This document shows, in pieces, positions 5,598 to 13,384 of a DNA stretch of 24,999 nucleotides. The position numbers and the translations under genes are program-made. Numbering within the stretch: position 1 is the stretch's first letter; the number at the start of each line of letters is the position of its first letter. Origin of the DNA: Syntrophopropionicum sp964397525 (GTDB taxonomy: Bacteria > Bacillota > Desulfotomaculia > Desulfotomaculales > Pelotomaculaceae); NCBI GenBank assembly GCA_964397525.1, contig CAYNIY010000023.1:1-24999 (forward strand). Reading direction: 5' to 3'. Under the pieces are notes generated by a model. The model did no database searches. It saw only the letters and a list, made by a program, of their open reading frames with translations, and was not told where the DNA came from.

Positions 5598-7439
5598 TTG
5601 AGAATGAAAAGAAAAAAAACCACATATTTTGTCATTGCCGCAGCATCATTATTGTCTATCCTCCTGGCTACGAATTTACTTCTTCGTTATTCGTGGGCTG
5701 AACCTAATAATATTGTCAAGGTGGCACTGTTGGCAGGAGATGTGCGTTCTGATAAGGATAAGTTGGTACAGGCAGTATATGAACAAATTCTGAAAGAAGA
5801 GGGATTCCCCTACCGGGTTGTTTCTCCTGCTGAGCTTACAGGATATGCTCCGGGAGAGCTCAGGGGACGCTACCAGGCTATTGTGGTGCCTGAAAATATT
5901 AATGCCGCGATGACCAGGGAAACGGCGGAGATTATTGGCTCTTATGTCAGGGATGAAGGGGGCTGCGCTCTTTTTTCCCTTAATCCGGCTACCATAAACC
6001 CGGACGGAGCACCATGGCAGGCACCGTTATTGGTAGATCTGTTGGGAGTAAAATATAATATGCCCCTGCCAGATGGCCGGATATCCACATACTCCGGATA
6101 TATGTACTTTACCGATCAGGAGAGTAGTCAGGAATGGGGAATAACTCCCGGAAAGCTGGACCAGGATAATGCTTTTTCTACTTACTCTTACGGTAAATTA
6201 AAATTTGATCACACCATGGCGAAAAATATTAATGCCCGCATCTCAGCTTTTGACAAAACAGGCGCTGTTGAGATTCCCGTGATCACGGATAAATACTATG
6301 AAAGCGGAGGCAGCGCTGTTTTTGCCAATGTTCCCCTGGCCAGTGGCAAACTCAGGTCTGACGACCTTCTTCCCAGGTCTGTCCTGCGAACTTTTCTGAT
6401 TCACTGTGCTAAAATTCCCCGTCTGGTAAACAGCCCTGACGGCGGCGGCGGCCTTGTCATTAACCTGCATATCTGCAGCGGCGCTTATTTTAAAGGCTTG
6501 ACAGTAATGTTAATGCAGGGCCTTTTCCAAAGCGACCTGCCACTATCAATCCATATATCTGCCGGGCCTGATACATACAAACTGGGAGATGACATGGGTT
6601 TCAGCGCCGAAAGCACCTTTAGGGGCAGACCGATCCTGGAGGTGCTGCAGAACTATGGCGAAATCGGCTCTCACGGCGGCTGGGCCCATAACCTGTTTGC
6701 TTATAATCTGCAGTACCTGCCCCGGGAAAAAGCGTTCCAGCTCCTGGAATGGAATTCCCAGTCACTGGAGGCTGTTACGGGGAGAAAAGTAGTCGAGTAC
6801 AGTGCGCCTGGCGGCAACCATCCCTTCTGGATAAACAAAAAACTGGCAGAAATGGGCGTAAATTCATATTATTATGCCGGCGACTCCGGATCAAGCCCCT
6901 CCCGCCCGCGCATATATGAGAGTTTTTCCGGCCAGGACCTGTGGGCTTTCCCGATAACGCCTTACCGCCAGTTTGCTTCACTGGAAGAGATGGAAAGAGG
7001 GCACGTGCCGGAGGAAGAAGTACGGCAGTGGGTGGAGGATTTGATTGATTTCTCAGCCAGGGAAAAGGTGATCAGGATGGTTTACACTCACCCGTCCGAC
7101 ACCCGTTTTTGCCTGGAAGCGATCAGGGCTCTGGAGGAAAAAGCCCTGGCCGAACAGAGCGCAGGAAGAATAAAAGTTGCGCCTATGAGCCAGTTCGCTG
7201 ACTATTTAAACCGTTACTCAAAAACGAAGTGTGAGATAAAAAAGGCAGACAATGATTACTCCATAGAACTTGAAAACCCTGATGGGCTGATAGATATGAC
7301 AGTCGCCGTCTACGTGGGAGAAGAAAGCAACAATGTCGTGTCGGGCGGAGATGTGAAAACTACTGAGGAAGACGGCTGGCTTTATCTGACAGTAACCTCA
7401 AATCCACAGAAAAAACTGTTGGAAGTCAACCAGATTTAA
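5598..7439 (+). CDS. Membrane-anchored protein with GATase-like and degenerate polysaccharide-deacetylase-like domains
   Basis: The N-terminus has basic residues followed by a hydrophobic segment (residues about 8-28), giving a signal anchor, so the rest should lie outside the cell. Residues about 38-150 resemble a class I glutamine-amidotransferase-like Rossmann fold (VKVALLAGD, then YQAIVVPENIN). The C-terminal half recalls the NodB/polysaccharide deacetylase barrel: a His motif EIGSHGGWAHN around residues 355-365, SAPGGNH, and a late YTHPSD. The metal-binding Asp-Asp motif near the barrel start is not seen (SIHISAGPDT instead) and the His pair is H-x4-H rather than H-x3-H, so deacetylase activity is doubtful. 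The TTG at 5598 is chosen because GAAGG lies 7 bases ahead. The ATG at 5604 is an alternative. The likely role is in envelope or exopolysaccharide handling, inferred from location and fold only. Confidence 0.7.
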   Translation: MRMKRKKTTYFVIAAASLLSILLATNLLLRYSWAEPNNIVKVALLAGDVRSDKDKLVQAVYEQILKEEGFPYRVVSPAELTGYAPGELRGRYQAIVVPENINAAMTRETAEIIGSYVRDEGGCALFSLNPATINPDGAPWQAPLLVDLLGVKYNMPLPDGRISTYSGYMYFTDQESSQEWGITPGKLDQDNAFSTYSYGKLKFDHTMAKNINARISAFDKTGAVEIPVITDKYYESGGSAVFANVPLASGKLRSDDLLPRSVLRTFLIHCAKIPRLVNSPDGGGGLVINLHICSGAYFKGLTVMLMQGLFQSDLPLSIHISAGPDTYKLGDDMGFSAESTFRGRPILEVLQNYGEIGSHGGWAHNLFAYNLQYLPREKAFQLLEWNSQSLEAVTGRKVVEYSAPGGNHPFWINKKLAEMGVNSYYYAGDSGSSPSRPRIYESFSGQDLWAFPITPYRQFASLEEMERGHVPEEEVRQWVEDLIDFSAREKVIRMVYTHPSDTRFCLEAIRALEEKALAEQSAGRIKVAPMSQFADYLNRYSKTKCEIKKADNDYSIELENPDGLIDMTVAVYVGEESNNVVSGGDVKTTEEDGWLYLTVTSNPQKKLLEVNQI

Positions 7440-7454
7440 AAAATAAGTTTGTAA

Positions 7455-7472
7455 AACCACCTGCAAGGTGGT
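7455..7472 (+). promoter_or_regulatory. Small hairpin overlapping the upstream region of the YchF-like gene
   Basis: ACCACC and GGTGGT form a 6-bp inverted repeat around TGCAA, ending 14 bases before the GTG at 7487. There is no T-run. The right arm contains AAGGTGG, the only good anti-16S sequence nearby, so the hairpin could mask it. The effect is not proven. Confidence 0.3.
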
Positions 7473-7486
7473 AAACTACAATCCGG

Positions 7487-8590
7487 GTGATGACAGTGAA
7501 TCTGAATTGTGGACTGATCGGGCTGCCAATGGTGGGCAAAACCACTATTTTCAACCTTTTGACCGGCGCCAATGCCGAAACATCAAATTTTTTAACCGGT
7601 AAAGCCGAAACCAATATCAAGGCTGCTGTGCTTGCTGATCGCAGGATTGATTACCTCAGTGGTATGTACAAGCCTCGCAAGACGACACACGCCTTGATTC
7701 AGTTCAGCGATGTGCCAGGGCTGGTGCAGGGATCGAGTCAGGGACAGGGTGTGGGCAACCAGTTTTTAAATTCGATCAGAAATGTGGATATGCTCGCCCA
7801 TGTTGTGCGCTCCTTCACCAATGAAGATGTGACGCATGTGAGCGGCGGCATAGATCCCCTGCGGGATATTGATACGATCAATGTGGAACTGCTTCTGGCT
7901 GACATGGAGATCATTGAGAAGCGAATTGAAAGAATAAAAATCGGTAAAAAGGTAAAAAAAGAGAACCTTATTGAACTTGAAGTCCTGGAAAAATGCCTGA
8001 ATGCCCTGGAGAATGAAATATCAATCGGGCGGCTTGACTTGAATGAACAGGAAAAGTCGGTTTTGAAAAACTACAGCTTCCTGACTGAAAAACCAATGCT
8101 GCTGGTTATAAATACTGATGAACAGCAGTTCAAACTAAAAAATTACCCCGGTAAAGACGAAATCAAGGCTTACGCTGACGAGCGCGGGATCCCTTGCCTG
8201 GAAATTTGCGGCAGGATTGAAATGGAAATCAGCCAGCTGCCTGATGAGGACAGGGAGATCTTTATGGCTGACCTGGGTATCAGCGAGTCCGGCATTGACC
8301 GGTTAGCCCGGTCGGCATATGGTTACTTGGGGCTGATATCATTTTTTACAGTGGGCGACGATGAGGTGAAAGCCTGGACAATCCAGAAGGGAACTTATGC
8401 CAAGCAGGCAGCAGGTAAAATTCACTCAGACATAGAAAGAGGGTTCATCAGGGCTGAAGTTGTTAAATACCGGGACCTGGAGAGCCTTGGCAGTATGGCA
8501 AAGGTTAAAGAAAAAGGCCTGAGCCGCCTGGAGGGCAAAGAGTACTTAGTCGAAGATGGGGACATCATTAATTTCAGGTTTAATGTCTAA
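7487..8590 (+). CDS. Divergent YchF/Obg-family GTPase (YchF paralogue), 367 aa
   Basis: YchF-type P-loop NTPases associate with ribosomes and bind ATP as readily as GTP. The protein aligns along the whole YchF length: G1 GLPMVGKTT (residues 12-20), G3 DVPGLVQGSSQGQGVGNQF (75-93), HVVRSF, a coiled-coil insert (about 130-200), G4 NTDE (209-212, the ATP-type NxxE form) and a C-terminal TGS domain (KAWTIQKGTYAKQAAGKIH to INFRFNV). Several otherwise constant YchF residues differ: GLPNVGKS is GLPMVGKT, the switch I FPFCTIEPN is FLTGKAETN, and DIAGLV is DVPGLV. It therefore looks like a diverged paralogue rather than the housekeeping copy. GTG at 7487 and ATG at 7490 are adjacent. The ribosome binding site is weak. 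A strong terminator follows. Confidence 0.88.
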   Translation: MMTVNLNCGLIGLPMVGKTTIFNLLTGANAETSNFLTGKAETNIKAAVLADRRIDYLSGMYKPRKTTHALIQFSDVPGLVQGSSQGQGVGNQFLNSIRNVDMLAHVVRSFTNEDVTHVSGGIDPLRDIDTINVELLLADMEIIEKRIERIKIGKKVKKENLIELEVLEKCLNALENEISIGRLDLNEQEKSVLKNYSFLTEKPMLLVINTDEQQFKLKNYPGKDEIKAYADERGIPCLEICGRIEMEISQLPDEDREIFMADLGISESGIDRLARSAYGYLGLISFFTVGDDEVKAWTIQKGTYAKQAAGKIHSDIERGFIRAEVVKYRDLESLGSMAKVKEKGLSRLEGKEYLVEDGDIINFRFNV

Positions 8591-8626
8591 ACAAAGGAAC
8601 CCGCAGTACTGCGGGTTCCTTTGTTT
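8589..8626. terminator. Strong palindromic terminator shared by convergent genes
   Basis: A perfect 38-base palindrome with its centre at 8607/8608 has a GC-rich core (AACCCGCAG) flanked by A-rich and T-rich ends. It can form on both transcripts, each with TTTGTTT on its 3' side. It lies between the YchF-like gene ending at 8590 and the opposing gene ending at 8671, so it probably serves both. Confidence 0.85.
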
Positions 8627-8670
8627 AGTTAGTTATTTATCTATAGAGCTATAAACAAAGTCATGGGATC

Positions 8671-9435
8671 TTAAAATTCAGGGATGTCAGCAGTACCCGT
8701 TAAAATTCTGACTGCGTAGTCTGCAGGATCCCAATCCACTTTTGCGCCTAGCGTTTCAGCGATAAAACGAACCGGCACCATGGTCCGGCCGTTTATAATC
8801 TGGGCAGGCACATCCAGGGCAATTTCCTCCCCATTTTTCAGAGCGGTGTTTTGGTTCACAGGAAGCACCAAGGTGAGCTCGTCTTTGACGATCGCAACCT
8901 CTTGTTTTGCCTCATCCCAGGAAACTGCGGCGTTTAGTGCTTCAAAAACCCCTCTCACGGGAACAAGGGTCGTCCCATCACGAATAATTGGCGGCACATC
9001 TAAAGTCGGCTGATAGCCGTTGACAAACAACCTGATCTCACCCTCGACAGAAACCTGTTGAAAATGATGCAGGTATGTGGGGCAATAGGCATCTGCTTGT
9101 GCAAAATAGACAGCTCCCTCTTTATAGGGAAGGTTTATGAAATTGAAGGTTTTCGTTTCTGTAACTCCAGTTCCCCAATCCGCCTTTTGGGTGTCTAAGA
9201 CATGGTTCTCGCTGTCTAATACACTGACTCTCACGAAACGTCCTTCGGGACTGTCCGGGCTGAAATTGGATTGTACCGTAACATCCATGTATCCAGGCCT
9301 GGGTATTGTCGCCGACTTAATCTGAAACTCGGTAACATCTGCTGACGCGGTTTGTGTCACTAAAGAGAGACAAAGAATCATGGTTAAAGCAAATAATATT
9401 GTTGCTACCGGCTTCCATGGCATGTGTTTTTTCAT
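8671..9435 (-). CDS. Secreted copper-amine-oxidase-stalk domain protein, 254 aa
   Basis: The protein begins with a Sec signal peptide: MKKHMPWK, a hydrophobic run, then TASADV, with cleavage likely after Ala32. The middle (about 33-135) is a beta-rich segment I do not recognise. The C-terminal part (about 137-246) carries two stalk-type repeats (TLVPVRGVFEALNAAVSWD and TMVPVRFIAETLGAKVDWD), known as the copper amine oxidase N-terminal domain, although such proteins in Clostridia usually lack the oxidase. The domain is common in surface proteins of Pelotomaculum-like bacteria and is thought to serve as a structural or cell-wall module. GGGAGG lies 9-10 bases before the ATG. The protein probably sits outside the cell; its exact role is unknown. 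Confidence 0.85.
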   Translation of the reverse strand: MKKHMPWKPVATILFALTMILCLSLVTQTASADVTEFQIKSATIPRPGYMDVTVQSNFSPDSPEGRFVRVSVLDSENHVLDTQKADWGTGVTETKTFNFINLPYKEGAVYFAQADAYCPTYLHHFQQVSVEGEIRLFVNGYQPTLDVPPIIRDGTTLVPVRGVFEALNAAVSWDEAKQEVAIVKDELTLVLPVNQNTALKNGEEIALDVPAQIINGRTMVPVRFIAETLGAKVDWDPADYAVRILTGTADIPEF

Positions 9436-9497
9436 TTTATTTTTCCTCCCAGCTAATTTTGTAGGATTGAAAAATTAGTTTAAAAAGCTCATCCCTT

Positions 9498-9528
9498 TTA
9501 AATTATTATCATAAAGAATGCCTCCTTT
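9498..9528 (-). other. Candidate leader minigene with a consensus ribosome binding site
   Basis: On the - strand, upstream of the stalk-domain gene, AAAGGAGG (9528-9521) is followed after 8 bases by ATG (9512-9510), three isoleucine codons (ATA ATA ATT) and TAA (9500-9498). The ribosome binding site is better than that of many real genes here. It may be an untranslated coincidence in AT-rich DNA or a tiny leader that holds ribosomes ahead of the main gene. Confidence 0.25.
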
Positions 9529-9590
9529 ATCTATAAAAATGAATTTGGTTTTTTTAATGTTTTATTAATGTTAAAATTAAATTATTAAAA

Positions 9591-9608
9591 AACAATAACT
9601 AAATTGTT
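9591..9608. promoter_or_regulatory. AT-rich dyad between divergent genes
   Basis: AACAAT and ATTGTT form a 6-bp inverted repeat around six bases in the 290-bp gap between the stalk-domain gene and the ferredoxin-domain gene. It could be a regulator site, but simple AT-rich sequence gives such dyads often. The rest of this gap is AT-rich and holds no other gene that I can see. Confidence 0.25.
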
Positions 9609-9693
9609 ATCATTTTCTAAAGTTGGTTTTTAATATTTGCAGATATGCCGGGTGATGTTGTATTTTAGTTAATTAAGTAAATTTTTCGCATGG

Positions 9694-9722
9694 TTGAGTA
9701 TTTTTACGCTCTGATTTATAAT
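9694..9722 (+). promoter_or_regulatory. Sigma-A type promoter
   Basis: TTGAGT (9694-9699) and a perfect TATAAT (9717-9722) are spaced by 17 bases. Transcription would start near 9729 and cover the DUF2148 gene and the SLH protein gene. This makes the GTG at 9727 unusable as a start for the downstream frame. Confidence 0.75.
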
Positions 9723-9792
9723 AGAGGTGCGTCAAGGATATATTCTTGAATTAAAATACTCAAATATACTTGGCATTGAGAGGTGCTTTTGC

Positions 9793-10320
9793 GTGCAAAA
9801 TATTATGAAGCTGGCAGCAGGCCTGATGGAGCTGGCTGCCCGCACGGCGCCGAAATCAGCAGGGCAGGACTACATCAGGACCAAGGTGATAGCAGGGGAT
9901 GATCTGGTAATTTTGGCCGCCGCCATGGAAAGCTACGGCAAGGAAAAAAATGCTGTCAATTTTGACCGGGACGGAAAAAATATACGACAATCCGATGCTT
10001 TGCTGCTGATTTCCCTGGACAAGGCTGAGCCTGTCGGCTTGAACTGCGGTGCATGCGGTTATAACCGCTGTGTGGATTTGAAGGCTGAAGAAGGACCGGA
10101 GTTCGTGGGACCGCTTTGCGCCTGGCGTGTCCTGGATTTGGGTATAGCACTGGGATCCGCAGCTAAGACAGCCGGTATCCTGAACGCTGACAACCGCATC
10201 ATGTACCGGCCTGGTGTTGTGGCCAGGAGGATAGGTATGATGGAAGGGGACCTGGTGGTAGGTATCCCAATATCCGCCAGTGGTAAAAACATATATTTCG
10301 ACCGGGCAGCTCATAAATAA
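9793..10320 (+). CDS. DUF2148 ferredoxin-domain protein, 175 aa
   Basis: The protein belongs to the DUF2148 family, found in anaerobic bacteria and archaea and expected to bind an iron-sulphur cluster or metal. The cysteines sit in the centre: LNCGACGYNRC, then PLCAWRVLDLGIALGSA, which is the family signature. The C-terminal part (about 135-170) matches the conserved GVVARRIGMMEGDLVVGIPIS tail in shortened form. GTG at 9793 is chosen because GAGAGGTG lies about 7 bases ahead. The longer frame to 9727 overlaps the transcription start. It is followed 25 bases later by the SLH protein gene, so the two form an operon. The function is unknown, and redox or metal handling is the only supported guess. 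Confidence 0.82.
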   Translation: MQNIMKLAAGLMELAARTAPKSAGQDYIRTKVIAGDDLVILAAAMESYGKEKNAVNFDRDGKNIRQSDALLLISLDKAEPVGLNCGACGYNRCVDLKAEEGPEFVGPLCAWRVLDLGIALGSAAKTAGILNADNRIMYRPGVVARRIGMMEGDLVVGIPISASGKNIYFDRAAHK

Positions 10321-10345
10321 AATTATTTTGGAGGGAGATTTTTTC

Positions 10346-13003
10346 TTGTTTAAAAGACGTACTGCGTTACTGATATGGCTTAATATATTAATCACGGTTT
10401 TTACGATTCATCTTCTAATGCCTTCAAGTGCAGGCGCATACCAGGTGATTTCAAAAACCAGCAGTGAAGAAGTCATTACTCAAGGAGCAATATTGGAAAC
10501 TGTTAAGCTGAAAACTGACGGCGGACCGCTGAACGCATACATATTAAAAGCCGATCTCAGCGACCGCTACCTGAAAATAGACACGATCATCGGTGGGGAC
10601 GGCACTTTAAATAATAACCAGACAGTTACAGAAATGGCTAAACGCACTGGGGCCGTTGCTGCTATAAATGGCGATTTTTTTCAAATCAAGGACAGCGGCC
10701 GGACTATCGGCCTGGCTTATCAGGGAGGGCAGTTGGTGGAAAGCCCTGCTCAGCGGACTGATATGTTTGGATTCGGGCTTACAGTTGACAAAACGCCAAT
10801 AATAGAAGTTTTTGGTTTCAGCGGCAAAGTCACGGCAGGCAATGGAAAGAGCTTTTCTCTCTCCGGGATCAATAAACCAGGTTATTTAATAATGTCAGAT
10901 GTGTCATCAGATGCCGAAGCAATGAACCTGTATACCCCCCTTTGGGGCAAAACCAGCAGGGGCAAACTGGCCGGCTTGTCTGGTGTGGTGGAGGCTGTTG
11001 TTAAGAACGGTGTGGTCCGGCAGGTCTTGACTGATAAAGCCGGGGTGCCGATTCCAGCTGATGGCTATATTCTGAAAGGGCACGGCCAGGCAGCGAAATT
11101 TATCAAAGATAACCTGCCGGTTGGATCAAAAGTCAGCTACACTTATACGGTTGAACCCATGGGCAGTAAGCTGTTTGCCGCCGTAGGCGGTCAGGCTTTA
11201 CTGGTTGAGGCGGGGCAGCTGCCTGCTTATTTTACACAAAACATATCCGGCAAGCATGCCAGAACAGCCGCAGGTATCTCCAAGGATGGGAAAACGCTTT
11301 ACCTGGTGGCTGTTGAGAAACAGGTCTCCTCAGACGGCACAATAGTCAGTGCTGGAATGACACAGGAGGAACTGGCCGGTTTTTTGATTTCATTAGGTGT
11401 ATGGAGGGCGGTAAATCTTGATGGCGGCGGTTCGACAACTATAGCCGCGCGCCATCTGGGAGATTTCGGCGCCAGTCTGGTCAACCAGCCGCAGGCCGCG
11501 ACACAGCGGAAAGTGCCCGATGCGATCGGAATTTTCTCAATTGCACCGCAGGGGAAACTCTCGGGTTTGAGTGTAAGCGGTCCTTCCATGCTGCTTGCAG
11601 GCAGGGAAGGCAGCTTTGAGGTCAAAGGTTATGATCAGTATTACAACCCATACCGGATTAATTCTGATAACATCGTATTCAGCACAACCCCGGGAAACGG
11701 TGAATTTGAGGGTAATATTTTAACCCCCGAAGAAAGCGGCACTGTAAATGTAACTGCTTCTCTGGGGAGTGCGAGCGGTACAGCCGCTGTGAGGGTGATC
11801 GGCCCGGAAATGCTTGCAGAGCTGCTTGTCAGCCCAGCCAAGATCAAAATTGAACCAGGTAATTTTGCCCAATTATCTGCAAAAGTAAAGACGACCGGTG
11901 GGGAATATTTCGATCTGAAACCGGAAGAAGTAAAGTGGAGAGTAAACGATAAGCTTGGTGAAATTGCTGATGGCAGATTTACTGCTGCCAAAGATGCGGT
12001 TTCCGGTCAGATAAGAGCCTCTTACCAGGGACTTGACACCTCAGTACCAGTCACTGTTAAGCCAACATGGACAGAACTTCAGATAAAGCCTGACTCGATA
12101 TCAGAAGTAACGATGGATGACTGGATTGAAGTCCAGTTTCCGGCTGGCGCCGTTTCAGATCCGGCAGAAGTAAGACTGGCTTATGAAGCTGCGTTCAGCG
12201 ACGTCCCTGAGGGAATAGTTGTGCTCGGCGCTGTATCCTTAACACCGGCTGAGGGAAAGGAGATCACTCTGAATAATCCCTGGCGGCTTAACTGGCTTTA
12301 CAGCGAGGAATCGCTTGGTCACCGGCCGGTCATATTATTATATGACACTGACAGAAATGAGTGGCAGGAACAGCCGTCAATTATTGCAGGTGAGGGTGAA
12401 CACCGGACTATTTCAGCCAAAGTATGGGGATTCGGCAGGCTTGTGCTTGCTGATGACACCCGGCCGTCACCAGTTTTTAAAGATACAGCCGGCCATTGGG
12501 CCGGTGAAGCTGTCGGCCGGCTGGCCTTAAGAGGTGTGCTGAAAGGTTTCCCGGATGGTTCATACGGGCCTGGCCAGAGTGTGACCAGGGCGCAGTTTGT
12601 TACATCACTGGCTGCTGCATTAAATTGGCCGGCGACGGAAAGTGCAGTCTCCTTTAATGATAATATCCCGGACTGGGCGAAACCAGCTGTGGAGGCAGCA
12701 GCCGCCCGGGGCGTTATAAACGGCTATCCTGACGGTACGATCAGGCCGGATGCCAAAATAACCAGGAGCGATATGGCCGTAATGATTGACAGAGCATTGA
12801 GCCTCAGTGATACTGAAGGAATGATTTACTATAAAGACTTGAGTAAGATTCCGGATTATGCCCTGGGTGCGGTATGGAGAATAACTGAGGCCGGTTTGCT
12901 GCAGGGCAGTGAGGGATATTTCAATCCTCTGCAGGGTGCAACCCGGGCGGAAATGGCAGTGGCAGTGGACCGGGTCTTAAATTGGTGGGCAGAAGACCAA
13001 TAG
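10346..13003 (+). CDS. SLH-anchored phosphodiester glycosidase (NAGPA domain) protein, 885 aa
   Basis: The secreted protein has a signal peptide (MFKRRTALLIW to SSAGAYQ, cleaved near residue 31). Residues about 80-400 form the phosphodiester glycosidase (NAGPA) domain: AAINGDFFQI, ARTAAGISKDGKTLYLVAVE and the signature NLDGGGSTT. This fold removes sugar residues linked through phosphodiesters. A bacterial Ig-like, beta-rich region follows (about 410-590). The C-terminus has three SLH repeats starting near residues 711, 769 and 828 (GHWAGEAVGRLALRGVLKGF and relatives), which tie proteins to secondary cell-wall polymers. The TTG at 10346 follows GGAGGGAG at 6-8 bases spacing. The ATG 66 bases upstream lies inside the previous gene. 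A role in remodelling wall or capsule polymers is likely. Confidence 0.9.
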   Translation: MFKRRTALLIWLNILITVFTIHLLMPSSAGAYQVISKTSSEEVITQGAILETVKLKTDGGPLNAYILKADLSDRYLKIDTIIGGDGTLNNNQTVTEMAKRTGAVAAINGDFFQIKDSGRTIGLAYQGGQLVESPAQRTDMFGFGLTVDKTPIIEVFGFSGKVTAGNGKSFSLSGINKPGYLIMSDVSSDAEAMNLYTPLWGKTSRGKLAGLSGVVEAVVKNGVVRQVLTDKAGVPIPADGYILKGHGQAAKFIKDNLPVGSKVSYTYTVEPMGSKLFAAVGGQALLVEAGQLPAYFTQNISGKHARTAAGISKDGKTLYLVAVEKQVSSDGTIVSAGMTQEELAGFLISLGVWRAVNLDGGGSTTIAARHLGDFGASLVNQPQAATQRKVPDAIGIFSIAPQGKLSGLSVSGPSMLLAGREGSFEVKGYDQYYNPYRINSDNIVFSTTPGNGEFEGNILTPEESGTVNVTASLGSASGTAAVRVIGPEMLAELLVSPAKIKIEPGNFAQLSAKVKTTGGEYFDLKPEEVKWRVNDKLGEIADGRFTAAKDAVSGQIRASYQGLDTSVPVTVKPTWTELQIKPDSISEVTMDDWIEVQFPAGAVSDPAEVRLAYEAAFSDVPEGIVVLGAVSLTPAEGKEITLNNPWRLNWLYSEESLGHRPVILLYDTDRNEWQEQPSIIAGEGEHRTISAKVWGFGRLVLADDTRPSPVFKDTAGHWAGEAVGRLALRGVLKGFPDGSYGPGQSVTRAQFVTSLAAALNWPATESAVSFNDNIPDWAKPAVEAAAARGVINGYPDGTIRPDAKITRSDMAVMIDRALSLSDTEGMIYYKDLSKIPDYALGAVWRITEAGLLQGSEGYFNPLQGATRAEMAVAVDRVLNWWAEDQ

Positions 13004-13101
13004 GTGTTATTGTTATTTTTGGATGTTTTATTTCAGCAGGCGGCAGGAAAATCATTGTTTTTAAAGAACAATAATGATGTCAATAAAATATTGTCTTCAA
13101 G

Positions 13102-13275
13102 CCGACAGGTGCCCGCAAGGGAGAATAGGGAATCAGGTGTAAACCCTGAGCGGTCCCGCCACTGTTACCGGGAGTCTGCCGCGGTAATGCCACTGTGATT
13201 CAGCTCGGTAAAAACCGGGAGATTATGGGAAGGCCGCGGTAAACAATGAACGAAGCCAGGAGACCTGCCTGTTGG
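13102..13275 (+). promoter_or_regulatory. Cobalamin riboswitch
   Basis: The RNA carries the class I cobalamin aptamer: AGGTGCCCGCAAGGGAGAAT near 13107, CGGTCCCGCCACTGT near 13151, and the B12 box AGCCAGGAGACCTGCC near 13256-13270. The closing stem pairs CCGACAGG (13102-13109) with CCTGTTGG (13268-13275). A B12-box/loop pseudoknot is part of the family fold. It precedes a terminator and cobT, so bound adenosylcobalamin is expected to shut off cobT. A short open frame over the aptamer (13004-13198) is not a gene. Confidence 0.95.
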
Positions 13276-13322
13276 ATTAAAGCCCGCGAGGGAAAGTTAA
13301 ACCCGGAGGATGATGGAAAAGT

Positions 13323-13354
13323 CCACGGCCTGATTTAAGGCTGTGGTTTTTTTT
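13323..13354 (+). terminator. Intrinsic terminator of the cobalamin riboswitch
   Basis: CCACGGCC (13323-13330) pairs with GGCTGTGG (13339-13346), with one G-U pair, around an 8-base loop. Eight T residues follow (13347-13354). It is the expression platform for the riboswitch and lies 30 bases before cobT. Confidence 0.92.
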
Positions 13355-13384
13355 GTTGTATTATAATATGAAGGGAGAATATTA

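Noticed and set aside
9856..10395. Long open frame on the - strand over the DUF2148 gene
   Set aside because: The + strand frame has the family cysteine motifs, a promoter and a ribosome binding site. The opposite frame has none of these.
13004..13198. 64-codon open frame after the SLH gene
   Set aside because: It runs through the cobalamin aptamer, which explains the conserved sequence. No ribosome binding site precedes it.
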